Notes under the pieces: generated by a model
The model's database searches: none
Told to the model about the DNA's origin: nothing
Seen by the model: the letters and a program-made list of their open reading frames with translations, nothing else
From: Bacteroidota bacterium
GTDB lineage: Bacteria; Bacteroidota; Bacteroidia; Bacteroidales; VadinHA17
DNA: 64,000 nucleotides
Direction: 5' to 3'
NCBI GenBank assembly: GCA_016718875.1
Contig: JADKBL010000007.1
Span: forward strand, 62,001 to 126,000
Translations under genes and position numbers: made by a program
In this document: in pieces, positions 1 to 8,956 of the stretch
Layout: every line of letters begins with the position of its first letter
Position numbering within the stretch: the first letter of the stretch is position 1

Positions 1-325
1 TAGCACACTGGTAAGCAATATTTGAGTAAGTGTATCTGTCAAGCAGGACTATTTTTCCGTCTTTTAGCCAGTGTTCAATCAGTGAAGCAGAGTCTCTTCT
101 GTCACCTGCATATATCATGGCTACGAGGTATGGATTTACTTCATTGAGTGAGCCGAATTCACCTCTGAGGAACCTGGCAATAAGCTCTCCGAAATATGGT
201 TCATCCGTCCTCGGAAAATGAAGATATTCGCAGCTTAATCCCTTAAGGCTGAAATACTCCTTAAGTAGTTTAATCTGTGTTGATTTTCCTGCACCATCAA
301 CTCCCTCAATAACAAAAAGCTTCAT
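1..325 (-). CDS. tmk: Thymidylate kinase (N-terminal part, cut by window edge)
   Basis: The reverse strand from an ATG at 325 reads MKLFVIEGVDGAGKST, the P-loop start of dTMP kinase, which phosphorylates dTMP to dTDP for DNA synthesis. The LID/DRY region follows, with LLDRYTYSNIAYQ near residues 94-106. About 108 residues are visible of the usual 200-230, so the C-terminal half lies left of the window. It is divergent from folP across an 81-bp gap. The only P-loop kinase alternative would be a deoxynucleoside kinase, but the GVDGAGKST loop and the DRY motif favour tmk. Confidence 0.9.
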   Translation of the reverse strand, partial: MKLFVIEGVDGAGKSTQIKLLKEYFSLKGLSCEYLHFPRTDEPYFGELIARFLRGEFGSLNEVNPYLVAMIYAGDRRDSASLIEHWLKDGKIVLLDRYTYSNIAYQCA

Positions 326-348
326 TAAGTCATCCTTTTCTTAGTATG

Positions 349-356
349 CAAATGTA
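349..356 (-). promoter_or_regulatory. Candidate -7 box for tmk
   Basis: On the minus strand this reads TACATTTG, matching the Bacteroidota -7 consensus TAnnTTTG, 24 bp upstream of the tmk ATG. I do not see a convincing TTTG -33 element at the right distance, so it is only a candidate. Confidence 0.35.
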
Positions 357-406
357 ATAAGCTTAAATTTAAAATCATTAAATTCGGCTGTTAAAACAAT
401 TTGTAA

Positions 407-1261
407 TTGGATAAACCACGATACATTAACGCAGGAGGAAAACTCATTGATCTGGGTATTCCGAAAGTGATGGGAATAATTAACATTACTCCGGATTCTT
501 TTTACGGTGGAAGCCGTATTAAAAATTCTGATGAGCTGCTGAAAGCAGCTGGTACTATGCTTAAGGATGGAGCTGACATTATCGATGTTGGCGGTTATTC
601 CTCACGCCCTGGTGCTGCGAATGTTTCCGAAGAGGAGGAGGGCAGAAGGGTTCTTGGTGCCATAAAGATTATCTCAGACGAATTTCCGGAAGCCATTATA
701 TCTGTCGATACGTTCAGGGCATCAATAGCAAAGGCAGCAGTTGAAGAATGCGGAGCTCATATTATTAATGATATTTCGGGAGGAGAAGCTGATTCAGGTA
801 TGTTTGATGTGGTAAAACAACTGAATGTTCCTTATATTCTGATGCATATGCAAGGAGACCCCCGGACAATGCAGTCTGACCCTGTTTATAATGATGTTGT
901 TGCTGATATCCTTAAATGGTTTGGGGAGAGAATTTTCAGGCTCCGTTCATCAGGAGTGAAGGATATTATTATTGATCCCGGATTTGGATTCGGAAAGACA
1001 ATTGACCATAATTATGACATGCTTAACAGGCTTGGCGATTTTTCTATAGCAGGCTTACCTTTGCTGGTGGGTCTGTCAAGAAAATCGATGATATGGAAAC
1101 CTCTTGGTATCAATCCTGATGAAGCCCTTACCGGGACAATAGCTCTGAATACCATAGCGCTTTTAAAAGGTGCTGATATTCTGAGAGTACATGATGTGAA
1201 GGAGGCTGTCCAGGCTGTTAAGTTAACAGTAAGGCTCGGAAAACCTGAAGGGCAGGATTAA
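407..1261 (+). CDS. folP: Dihydropteroate synthase
   Basis: A 284-residue TIM-barrel enzyme that condenses p-aminobenzoate with hydroxymethyl-dihydropterin pyrophosphate in folate synthesis; it is the sulfonamide target. Family hallmarks: VMGIINITPDSF (residues about 21-32), the DVGGYSSRPGA loop, SVDTFRA, HIINDISGG, ILMHMQGDPRTMQ, DPGFGFGKT and VGLSRKSM. The start is TTG; an in-frame TAA lies immediately upstream (404-406), so no longer form is possible, and the next ATG would already be inside the MGIINITPDSF motif. cdaA follows after 31 bp on the same strand, a folP-cdaA pairing that is common in this phylum. Confidence 0.95.
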   Translation: MDKPRYINAGGKLIDLGIPKVMGIINITPDSFYGGSRIKNSDELLKAAGTMLKDGADIIDVGGYSSRPGAANVSEEEEGRRVLGAIKIISDEFPEAIISVDTFRASIAKAAVEECGAHIINDISGGEADSGMFDVVKQLNVPYILMHMQGDPRTMQSDPVYNDVVADILKWFGERIFRLRSSGVKDIIIDPGFGFGKTIDHNYDMLNRLGDFSIAGLPLLVGLSRKSMIWKPLGINPDEALTGTIALNTIALLKGADILRVHDVKEAVQAVKLTVRLGKPEGQD

Positions 1262-1292
1262 ATTATTAAATTTGAAATTAAGTTAAATTGAG

Positions 1293-2068
1293 ATGCCTTT
1301 TCAGATAACAATTCTTGATATTGTTGATATAGTGCTGGTTGCAGTAATTCTGTTCCAGCTATACAGACTCATAAGAGGTACTGCTGCTTTCAGCATTATC
1401 TTTGCAATATTCGTCATTTATGTCTCCTGGCTTATTGTAAAGACTCTTAATATGGAGCTTATTAGTGCACTTCTGGGCCAGGTAATGGGAGTAGGGGTTA
1501 TTGCACTTATTATTGTATTTCAGCAGGAGGTAAGGAGGTTTCTGCTTGTTTTAGGCAACAGATATATTACCCAGAGCAGATTTTCTTTCGCAAGGTTCTT
1601 TTCATCCTCTTCTGATGATCAGGAGACGCCCGGACTAAACGAGGAAATTGTTAGGGCCTGTGAATCTATGTCAACAAAAAAGACAGGCGCACTGATCGTT
1701 ATTGGCAGAAAAAGCAGCCTTGACATGTTTTCTGAAGGAGGAGAAATCCTTAATGCAAAGATCAGTGCAGAACTGCTTGAAACTATATTCTTCAAAATTC
1801 CCCTTTGCATGACGGAGCCGTTCTGATCGAGGGCGGAGTTATTCTGGCTGCAAGATGTCCTTTGCCTGTTACAGACCAGGTTACAATACCTCAGCATTTT
1901 GGCATGCGTCACAGGGCTGCTGTAGGGATGTCGGAACATTCTGATGCTATGGTAGTTGTAGTATCAGAGGAAACAGGACATATCACTGTAGTAATATCGG
2001 GAGAAATCCGGGAGAATATTTCTCCAAATGAACTACGTAACGTGCTGCTTAGCAGGAAGTTCAGGTGA
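1293..2068 (+). CDS. cdaA: Diadenylate cyclase CdaA (one frameshift)
   Basis: A membrane-bound diadenylate cyclase that makes c-di-AMP from two ATP. The N-terminus has about three transmembrane segments (residues about 8-70), followed by the DAC domain. The reading frame breaks near 1790-1800. Upstream the frame ends ...ETIFFKIP, while the next frame resumes with SPLHDGAVLIEGG, containing the catalytic DGA, and later FGMRHRAAVGMSE with the RHR motif. Adding one A to the AAAA run gives a continuous protein of about 259 residues, the usual CdaA length. The break is therefore most likely a sequencing or assembly deletion, although a real mutation is not excluded. It is co-oriented with folP. Confidence 0.88.
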
Positions 2069-2208
2069 GAAGTAGTTAGTAATCAGTGATCAGTATTCGA
2101 CAGGTTTTTCGTTTATTTAATGAATTACAGGATCAGGGTGTACTACTTTTAGGGATTTTTATTAGATTTGAAATGAAAGTTCATTTAGTCTGATAAAAGT
2201 TTAGTGTC

Positions 2209-2436
2209 ATGAGATCTGATTTCCTGCATCTTAATTCCCGTGATTTTTATAAAGGACTAATAGTTATTATCCTTTGCACCTTTATTACAGGTATTTACCA
2301 GGTTATAGCCAATGGTGGTGTGCTTAACTGGGAAACCCTAAAACCTGTAGTTATAGCTGCAGCAGGGGCCGGAATTTCTTACCTCACAAAGAATCTCCTT
2401 ACAAATTCACAGGGAGATTTTATGAAGGTGGAATAG
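2209..2436 (+). CDS. Small two-helix membrane protein, possibly holin-like
   Basis: A 75-residue protein with two hydrophobic segments (about 16-33 and 46-64) separated by NGGVLNWETLKP and a polar tail TNSQGDFMKVE. The size, two-helix layout and glycine/alanine-rich second helix resemble small phage-holin-like proteins found in Bacteroidota, but no other phage genes are nearby. I do not recognise the family firmly. It starts 140 bp after cdaA with an ordinary ATG and has no obvious ribosome-binding site. Confidence 0.5.
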   Translation: MRSDFLHLNSRDFYKGLIVIILCTFITGIYQVIANGGVLNWETLKPVVIAAAGAGISYLTKNLLTNSQGDFMKVE

Positions 2437-2445
2437 AGGGAATCC

Positions 2446-2473
2446 GGTTACCGGCTAGCGGTTACCGGCTACA
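2446..2473. repeat. 14-bp tandem repeat in intergenic spacer
   Basis: Two near-perfect copies of a 14-bp unit beginning ggttaccggcta stand head to tail, followed by a third degenerate half unit (aggctaacgg). They lie between a plus-strand stop and the stop of the SPFH gene. The style matches three other spacers in this window (near 5.06, 48.87 and 49.50 kb). Confidence 0.7.
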
Positions 2474-2529
2474 GGCTAACGGAAACAGGCCTCGTTAAAA
2501 CTACGGAGGGCAAAGCCGCAAGACAACCC

Positions 2530-3426
2530 CTACTTACTATCAACCAGTATTGGTAAGTTTTTGCCGTTGGTCATAAATATCAGCTTGGAGTTCGGTGAGG
2601 TGGATATAGCCTTGATCATTTCATACTGAAGCAACCTGTCGCTAAGTCCTGTGCTGAGTATTTTCTGGTAATCTGCAATACCCTGTGCTTCAACTCTTTT
2701 TCTCTCTGCCTCCTGCCTTTCTTTCTGAAGGACAAATGTCATCTTCTGTGCATCCTGCTCTGCATTTATTTTAGATTCTATAGTTGCTTTAACAGATGCC
2801 GGCAGTGTAAGGTTTCTTACAAGCAGTTGTTCCAGCAAAAGTCCTCTTTCTTTGAAATTGGATTCAATTGTTGTAAATATCCTTGCCTGAAATTCATCTC
2901 TCTTTGTTGAGTACAGAGCAACAGCATCATAATATACTGCATTATCCCTGATCTTTGTCCTGCATATCGGACGTACAAGTACATTTCTGTAATCAGTGCC
3001 TACCTCTTTAAGAATCCGTGGTGCTTCCGAAGGGATGACTTTATAAAGTACTGTAAGATCGACTATAACCTCAAGACCATCGGCTGATAAAACCCGTATG
3101 GCATCATCTCCGACTTTCATTCCCTCATCGGTAACCCCTGACATGGTATAATTTTCGGTACGGATATCAAACATTACTACCTGCACCAGCGGATTGATAA
3201 CATTTAGTCCACTCTCAAGAATATTGTCATTAACTTTTCCGAAAAGTTTCTGAACGCCAACCTGTCCGGGTTCTACCTGAACAACAGATGCTATTGAAAA
3301 TCCTAAAATGATAACTATAATTCCAATTGTTTTAATGATCGTTTTATAAGCCCTTACTGCCGGATCAGCCTTTGCTACAAGGAAGCCTACAATCAGGATG
3401 ATTATGCCAATAATTATTGCAGTCAT
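2530..3426 (-). CDS. Prohibitin/SPFH (band 7) family membrane protein
   Basis: A 298-residue protein with two hydrophobic segments near the N-terminus (about 2-18 and 30-47). The SPFH domain follows, with VEPGQVGVQKLFGKVND, LNVINPLVQVVMFDIRTENYTMSG and a coiled-coil region rich in EAERKRVEAQGIADYQKIL. The order and length fit prokaryotic prohibitins, which form membrane ring scaffolds. The substrate or partner cannot be told from sequence. It is transcribed alone or with the secreted protein at 3535-4257, which lies 108 bp upstream on the same strand. Confidence 0.85.
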   Translation of the reverse strand: MTAIIIGIIILIVGFLVAKADPAVRAYKTIIKTIGIIVIILGFSIASVVQVEPGQVGVQKLFGKVNDNILESGLNVINPLVQVVMFDIRTENYTMSGVTDEGMKVGDDAIRVLSADGLEVIVDLTVLYKVIPSEAPRILKEVGTDYRNVLVRPICRTKIRDNAVYYDAVALYSTKRDEFQARIFTTIESNFKERGLLLEQLLVRNLTLPASVKATIESKINAEQDAQKMTFVLQKERQEAERKRVEAQGIADYQKILSTGLSDRLLQYEMIKAISTSPNSKLIFMTNGKNLPILVDSK

Positions 3427-3534
3427 AATGGAAAATTTAAATTAGTAAATACATTTAAAAAGTCCGGCTAAGGTAATCAGAAAAACAGGATATTTTGTTT
3501 CTGATGAAAACTGTTTTAATCCCGAAAGAAACGA

Positions 3535-4257
3535 TCAGAAGTTCTTAAGTATCTCTATTACCATTGCTTCCTTATCTGTTAATATTTTTTCTTTGATAAT
3601 ATTTTTAATCAGCTCCTTTTTTTTCGGAAATATTTTAATAATGGATTTTTCTGAAAGCTGGCATTGATTAATAGCGCCATCGGGAGAAATAATGTAGTAC
3701 TTATAGGTTGTGACAAACTCATCATATCCCCTTCCAGGAGAGTAGGCTTGTTTGTAATTAGCTTCAATAAAATCTTTTGAGGGTACTTTTATGAGCTTGT
3801 AATTATCATCATTAAGGACCTGATAAAATATATGTTCTCCGGTTTTTTTATTGAGAAATTCATTACTCATAGTCCTGAAAATCATATCATTATTTTCATT
3901 CCTGATGATCAGCTCATTTATTTTATTTCCGGGAATTGATATAAGCTGTTTTGTTTTGGGATTCATGCATATAACAGAGTTTGTTACCAGGTCAATATTT
4001 GATGGCACCTCAATGTATTTTTCCTGTTTGCTGATCTTGAGGTAGGAAATAAGCAGTGTGTCGAACAGCATTGGACTTCCAATAACACCTTTATACCTTG
4101 TATCAAAACCAATGCCGCCAATAGAAAAGGCTGATAGGTTTGAGATAGCTTTTAGATTCTCGTCTGCTGTAATTCCCGTCTGGTAAGTGTTTCTTACCTG
4201 ACCATACAGAACAGAGGCAAATAATATGACTATAAAAGTTGTAAATAACTTTCTCAT
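3535..4257 (-). CDS. Secreted protein of unknown function
   Basis: I do not recognise this gene. The likely start is the ATG at 4257 (MRKLFTTFIVILFASVLYGQ), which gives a clean signal peptide; an upstream ATG at 4272 would add only five residues. The mature part of about 220 residues is rich in Lys, Ile and Asn and has no cysteine pairs or catalytic motif that I can name. Phrases such as VICMNPKTKQLISIPGNKINELIIR and YYIISPDGAINQCQ suggest a beta-rich extracytoplasmic protein. The ORF is long, uninterrupted and has a signal peptide, so it is a real gene. Confidence 0.7.
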   Translation of the reverse strand: MRKLFTTFIVILFASVLYGQVRNTYQTGITADENLKAISNLSAFSIGGIGFDTRYKGVIGSPMLFDTLLISYLKISKQEKYIEVPSNIDLVTNSVICMNPKTKQLISIPGNKINELIIRNENNDMIFRTMSNEFLNKKTGEHIFYQVLNDDNYKLIKVPSKDFIEANYKQAYSPGRGYDEFVTTYKYYIISPDGAINQCQLSEKSIIKIFPKKKELIKNIIKEKILTDKEAMVIEILKNF

Positions 4258-4437
4258 AATTTCGAAATTCAATTATCATCAGTATATCTCAAAAATATGA
4301 AATAATTTCAATATGTAATTTAGGTTTACTTCATACTATAAGTGAAAATAGTTATGAATACACTGTGTAGCGGGAAAAAAACTTTGCCATATTTGTGGTT
4401 GGTAAAATTGTTACAAAAACCTAAAATATAAATTGAT

Positions 4438-5049
4438 ATGAGAAATGCCGGTGTTATAATACTTCTATTTTTATCAATGTCTCTGATACAGAGTTGCAGT
4501 AATTCATCCGATCCTACCGGATGGAATGAGGAGAAGATTAATAAGTGGTACGAATCAGGCAAATATCTGAATGGATTGGCAATCACGCCTGATGAATCAA
4601 TTAACAAAAGAGAGTTTGCCATTGCATACTTCGGAAATAAGGAGAGATGGGATAAGGCATTTGCTTTTCTGAAAAATACTGATCTAAAGGCTCTTGAAGT
4701 AAAGAAGCATGAACTGGATGGAGATAATTTATTTGCACTTGTAACTGAATATATTACCAAAAATGAGGAAGACACCAAATTCGAGGCCCATAAGAAATAT
4801 GCTGACATTCAGTATACAATTAGTGGATCGGAACAGATAAGTGTAAGCCCTGTGACAAAAAAGGGAGAGATACTTACGCCATACGATGAAACCAAGGACC
4901 TCGAATTTATGACTGTATCGGAGAGTACGCATCTTATCGCAACTCCTGAGAAATTTTTCCTCTTTTTCCCGTCAGACCTGCACCGACCAGGTGTAAAGGC
5001 AGGGGAGAATGCACAGGTGAAGAAGGTAGTTGTAAAAGTTAAGTTATAA
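4438..5049 (+). CDS. YhcH/YjgK/YiaL family lipoprotein (cupin-like)
   Basis: A 203-residue protein beginning MRNAGVIILLFLSMSLIQSCSN, a lipoprotein signal with the lipidated cysteine at residue 20. The mature part has the DUF386/EbgC signature: KFEAHKKYADIQYTISG (residues about 120-136) and FFLFFPSDLHRPGV near 170-183, with the His and Glu residues that bind metal in this cupin-like fold. Cytoplasmic members are linked to sialic acid and beta-galactoside metabolism. A lipid-anchored version suggests an envelope role in sugar handling. The exact substrate is unknown. Confidence 0.85.
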   Translation: MRNAGVIILLFLSMSLIQSCSNSSDPTGWNEEKINKWYESGKYLNGLAITPDESINKREFAIAYFGNKERWDKAFAFLKNTDLKALEVKKHELDGDNLFALVTEYITKNEEDTKFEAHKKYADIQYTISGSEQISVSPVTKKGEILTPYDETKDLEFMTVSESTHLIATPEKFFLFFPSDLHRPGVKAGENAQVKKVVVKVKL

Positions 5050-5055
5050 GAAATA

Positions 5056-5130
5056 GTGGCATCAGGCGCCGGGCGTCGGGTGTCAGGAGAGAAGTGATTG
5101 AAAGAATAATTTTCCCTGACGCCCGTTGCC
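5056..5130. repeat. Low-complexity intergenic spacer with imperfect repeats
   Basis: Short, related G-rich words (catcaggcgcc, gggcgtc, gggtgtcagg) are followed about 25 bp later by a roughly complementary block (cctgacgcccgttgcc). The arms gggtgtcagg and cctgacgccc could pair with a G-U, so a weak hairpin after the lipoprotein gene is possible. No T-run follows, so I do not call it a terminator. Confidence 0.5.
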
Positions 5131-5212
5131 CTTTGCCTGTAGCCTTATTATTTATGGCTGTTGATGAACAATATCAGCAATATTGCGTTACTATAATGAA
5201 TTAACGTATTAG

Positions 5213-7666
5213 ATGACAACATTATACGATCTCGAAGAGGGTGAGGAGGGGATTATACTGAAGATCAAGGGTAGAGGTCAGTTCAGGCAGCGACTTTCAG
5301 AAATGGGTTTTGTTGTCGGTAAGAAAGTATCCGTTATCAGAAAAGCACCTCTTGGCGATCCCATTGAATACAAAATAATGGGATATCATATTTCTTTGAG
5401 AAACAGTGAAGCCCGGCTAATTGAAGTCGACAGGAACGGTTCTGCACGTGAATATAATCATGCAGAGGTACTTGTAAGAGAAAATGACAACGGATCCTGG
5501 ATAGAGAAAACAAAAAATATACAGATTGCGCTGGTTGGTAACCCCAACTCGGGAAAAACAACTCTCTTCAATTTTGCTTCCGGGTCGCGTGAGAAGGTTG
5601 GCAACTATGCGGGAGTTACAGTTGACTCAAAAGAAGCAAGGTACCGGCAGTCAGGATACACATTTTCAATCGTCGACCTTCCCGGAACCTATTCTCTTAA
5701 GAGCTATTCACCAGAAGAGATATACGTCCGGAACTTTATTTTTGACAGCAAACCGGATATTGTACTTAATATTGTTGATGCTTCGAACCTTGAGAGGAAC
5801 CTGTATCTTACTACACAACTGATCGACATGGGCGTACAGATGGTAATCGCCCTGAATATGTTTGATGAACTTGAAAACAGAGGTGATTTACTTGATTACA
5901 AATCTCTTGGAAGCCTGCTCGGGATTCCTGTAATTCCTACTGTAAGTTCGCGGGGAAAGGGATTAAAGGAACTTTTCGATACTATCATTGCTGTTTATGA
6001 GAACAGGGATCCTTCTGTAAGACATATACATATCAACTATGGAACCGAAATTGAGAATGCCATCTGCTCAATTCAGTCACGGATTAAGGTTGATGAAAAC
6101 AGAAATTTTACAAACATTGTTTCTTCAAGATATCTTGCACTGGAACTTCTGGAAAATGATAAGGAATTTTCAGAGGATATAAAACGTTGTTCAAATTCAA
6201 GGGATATAATTGACGTTGCAAGAAAAGAATATTCAAGGCTGGAGAAACTCTATGCGGAACCAATCGAAACAGTAATAACTGATCTGCGGTATGGATTTAT
6301 TTCCGGAGCTCTGGCAGAGACTATAAAACCGAATAAAACTGAAAAACTAAGCAGAACAAGGATCATAGATAAGTATTTGACAAACAAGTATCTGGGATTT
6401 CCGGTCTTCCTGATATTCATGTGGATTACATTCTATACCACCTTCAGTCTTGGTGGTTATCCCAAAATGTGGCTTGAGAAGGGTCTTCTGCAACTTTCTG
6501 ACCTTACCTCCTCAATTATGACTGAAGGTATCCTGAGGGATTTTATTACAGACGGGATTATTGGTGGGGTGGGAGGTGTGCTTGTATTTCTTCCTAATAT
6601 CGTCATACTCTTCCTGTTTATCTCATTCATGGAGGATACCGGTTATATGGCCAGGGCTGTATTTATCATGGACAAGGTGATGCATAAGAGAGGTCTTCAT
6701 GGCAAGTCTTTTATTCCGTTGTTTATGGGATTTGGCTGCAATGTTCCGGCAATAATGGCAACTAGGATAATTGAGAGCCGCCGCGACCGTATGATTACAA
6801 TGCTGATCACTCCTTTCATGTCGTGCAGTGCCAGGCTCCCGGTATATATATTATTCATCAGTGCCTTTTTTGCTTCAAACCAGGGTACTGTGCTGTTCCT
6901 GCTTTATATACTGGGTGCAATCTTTGCAATACTTTCCGCCTTATTTCTCAGGAAGGTTTTCTTCAAGACAGCTGAGATCCCTTTTGTTATGGAACTTCCT
7001 CCTTACAGAATACCTACTTTACGAAGTGTTATAAAGCATGTATTTTTCAGGACAGGATTATATCTCAAAAAAATCGGTGGGATAATCCTTATTGCGTCTG
7101 TAATTGTATGGGTATTAAGTACCTTTCCCCGGTCTGTTGAACTTTCAAAAGATTACACCTCAGAGTCTTTAAAAATTCAAAACAGTCAGCTAGCTGATTC
7201 TGATAAAGATCATGCAATACGGCAGTTAAAGCTGGAAGAGAGTACCGAAAGGCAGAGCAAATCATTTATGGGAATGATCGGAAAAGGCATTGAACCTGTT
7301 ATGAGACCTCTCGGATTTGACTGGCGTTTAAGTGTGGCAATATTATCAGGCATCGCTGCCAAGGAGGTAGTGGTAAGTACTCTCGGGGTATTGTTTCAGA
7401 CTGATAATGATGCAGGGCAATCAACGCTTGTTGAGAAAATTCAGACCCAGAAGAATGCATCCGGCAAACCTCTATTCAATTCGGTTATGGCTTTTTCTTT
7501 TATGCTCTTTATACTTACCTATTTCCCGTGTATAGGTGTTGTAGCCGCTATAAGAAGAGAATCGGGAAGCTGGAAATGGGCAGCATTTGTGGTGGTTTAC
7601 ACAACATTGATTGCATGGCTGGTCTCATTTTCATTCTATCAGATAGGAAGTCTGTTATTTCTCTGA
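5213..7666 (+). CDS. feoB: FeoA-FeoB fusion ferrous iron transporter
   Basis: An 817-residue fusion. Residues 1-72 are a FeoA SH3-like domain. The FeoB G domain follows with G1 GNPNSGKT (109-116), G3 DLPGTYSL (from 155) and G4 NMFD (215-218). The membrane permease part begins near residue 390, with Gate motifs including GFGCNVPAIMATR and MSCSARLPVYILF. FeoB moves Fe2+ into the cytoplasm under low-oxygen conditions, and FeoA is its partner, here covalently joined. The end overlaps the stop of the convergent glycosidase gene by 12 bp. The leader has small inverted repeats, for example caatat/atattg near 5169, but I see no certain Fur box. Confidence 0.95.
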   Translation: MTTLYDLEEGEEGIILKIKGRGQFRQRLSEMGFVVGKKVSVIRKAPLGDPIEYKIMGYHISLRNSEARLIEVDRNGSAREYNHAEVLVRENDNGSWIEKTKNIQIALVGNPNSGKTTLFNFASGSREKVGNYAGVTVDSKEARYRQSGYTFSIVDLPGTYSLKSYSPEEIYVRNFIFDSKPDIVLNIVDASNLERNLYLTTQLIDMGVQMVIALNMFDELENRGDLLDYKSLGSLLGIPVIPTVSSRGKGLKELFDTIIAVYENRDPSVRHIHINYGTEIENAICSIQSRIKVDENRNFTNIVSSRYLALELLENDKEFSEDIKRCSNSRDIIDVARKEYSRLEKLYAEPIETVITDLRYGFISGALAETIKPNKTEKLSRTRIIDKYLTNKYLGFPVFLIFMWITFYTTFSLGGYPKMWLEKGLLQLSDLTSSIMTEGILRDFITDGIIGGVGGVLVFLPNIVILFLFISFMEDTGYMARAVFIMDKVMHKRGLHGKSFIPLFMGFGCNVPAIMATRIIESRRDRMITMLITPFMSCSARLPVYILFISAFFASNQGTVLFLLYILGAIFAILSALFLRKVFFKTAEIPFVMELPPYRIPTLRSVIKHVFFRTGLYLKKIGGIILIASVIVWVLSTFPRSVELSKDYTSESLKIQNSQLADSDKDHAIRQLKLEESTERQSKSFMGMIGKGIEPVMRPLGFDWRLSVAILSGIAAKEVVVSTLGVLFQTDNDAGQSTLVEKIQTQKNASGKPLFNSVMAFSFMLFILTYFPCIGVVAAIRRESGSWKWAAFVVVYTTLIAWLVSFSFYQIGSLLFL

Positions 7667-8952
7667 TTTAATCCCTGCAGCTTCTTCAAGCATCACTATC
7701 GCTTTATAGAGTACCCCCGCTTCCCCTCTGAAAGTACCTGAGCCTTCAGGCTTATTTTCAACGGTATACCATTCATAAAAGCCGTTATTTTCCTTAACTC
7801 TCTTTATCATTGGTGTCAGCTGTTCATAAGCTTCGGCTGTCATACCGTAACGGATCAGCTGCTGGATCATCCTGCCTCCAAACCATGTCCAGTCACCTCC
7901 ATTCTGATAGACATAAGGATACATTCCCTTGTTTTTGAAATATCCCTCAGGGTATGGCGGATACATTGTCAGACCAATTGATCCGGCGCCCGATGCCTTT
8001 ACATTCTCGACCATTTTGTCAAGTGAAGTCTTTATTTCGTCAGTGGTAAGCAGACCTGCTTCAATTGCAACAGCTGTGCCTCCGTGATAAAAAACTTCAT
8101 TTTCATCAAAACCGTCAGGGAATGGTGATCCGTTAAGATAAATATGGGGTAAGAATTTTTTTCTATCATTATCCCACAGGTATTTCCTTGTATTGGCGCT
8201 GAGGCTGTCTCTTACAGGTTTCCATCTGGGTTCATACTGTGGAGCCATTTCAATGAAACCATTAATAGCAATAATGAACATTGAATTATCATAAATATCA
8301 ATAGAATAATGAGTGTCATCAGTGAGAAATACTCCCCAGTCATGTTCAGGCTGAACATCTCCCCAGTCGGCTGTTGTTGCTCCCCAGATCAGTCCGTATT
8401 TTTCATTAAATCTTTTGTTTATCAGGAACAGCAAAGCTCTTTCCATCCTGCCTGTTATTGTGATACCGGCAATCTCTTCATTAAGAAAATCTTTATCACC
8501 TGTTATACTGATGTACTTTGAAACTGCCTGTATCAGAGAGGATTCCTGGTCGGTTTCAACAGTATTCTTGTGCCCTGCATACCGGGGTTCAAGATCGGAG
8601 AATATATAGTCGTATCCGCCTTCGGTCTTTATTGCCTTGTCCCTGGGAATAAAACCGTCAATTATGTTTCCATCATCACCCTGCATTCTGAAAAATACGA
8701 GAAGGTTTTCCTTAAGGGTGTTTTTATCATATACCTTGCCGGAAAGTTCGATAAACGTATTGTAATCCCTTATCCATACCTCTCCATACCCGTCACCGGC
8801 ATTGAAGCCTGTTTTTACAATTTCAGGGCTTTTGCCTTTACAAAGGTATATATGGGTCCGTACTTATTTTCTCCTTCAGTTCCCTGTTCCCCGAGCAGTT
8901 GAACATGATACAAGAAGTGCTGTGAAAAAATAACAGTAAAAAATGATTTCAT
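7655..8952 (-). CDS. Six-hairpin glycoside hydrolase-like lipoprotein (three frameshifts)
   Basis: An intact stretch of 343 residues (to 8686) has an (alpha/alpha)6-type layout: IWGATTADWGDVQPEHDWG, SIDIYDNSMFIIAINGF, YHGGTAVAIEAGLL and YVYQNGGDWTWFGGRMIQQL. It resembles MGH1-like or glycogen-debranching-type glycosidases. The true start is at 8952: MKSFF... followed, once frames are restored, by ALLVSCSTA (lipoprotein signal) and GFNAGDGYGEVWIRDYN. Restoring it needs three single-base corrections, at the A-run 8925-8930, the C-run 8889-8892 and the T-run 8830-8833. It sits 4 bp after the rhamnosidase gene, which suggests co-transcription and shared action on rhamnose-containing glycans. The family assignment is moderate. 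Confidence 0.72.
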
Positions 8953-8956
8953 TATT

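Noticed and set aside
2209..2436. Small membrane protein as part of a prophage
   Set aside because: No integrase, capsid, lysin or attachment site is nearby. It is kept as an isolated holin-like gene only.
4326..4808. 160-residue minus-strand ORF opposite the YhcH-family lipoprotein
   Set aside because: It overlaps a recognised gene on the other strand and has no domain or plausible signal.
8309..8902. Plus-strand ORFs opposite the glycosidase gene
   Set aside because: They are antisense to the coding frame that has clear glycosidase motifs, and lack signals of their own.
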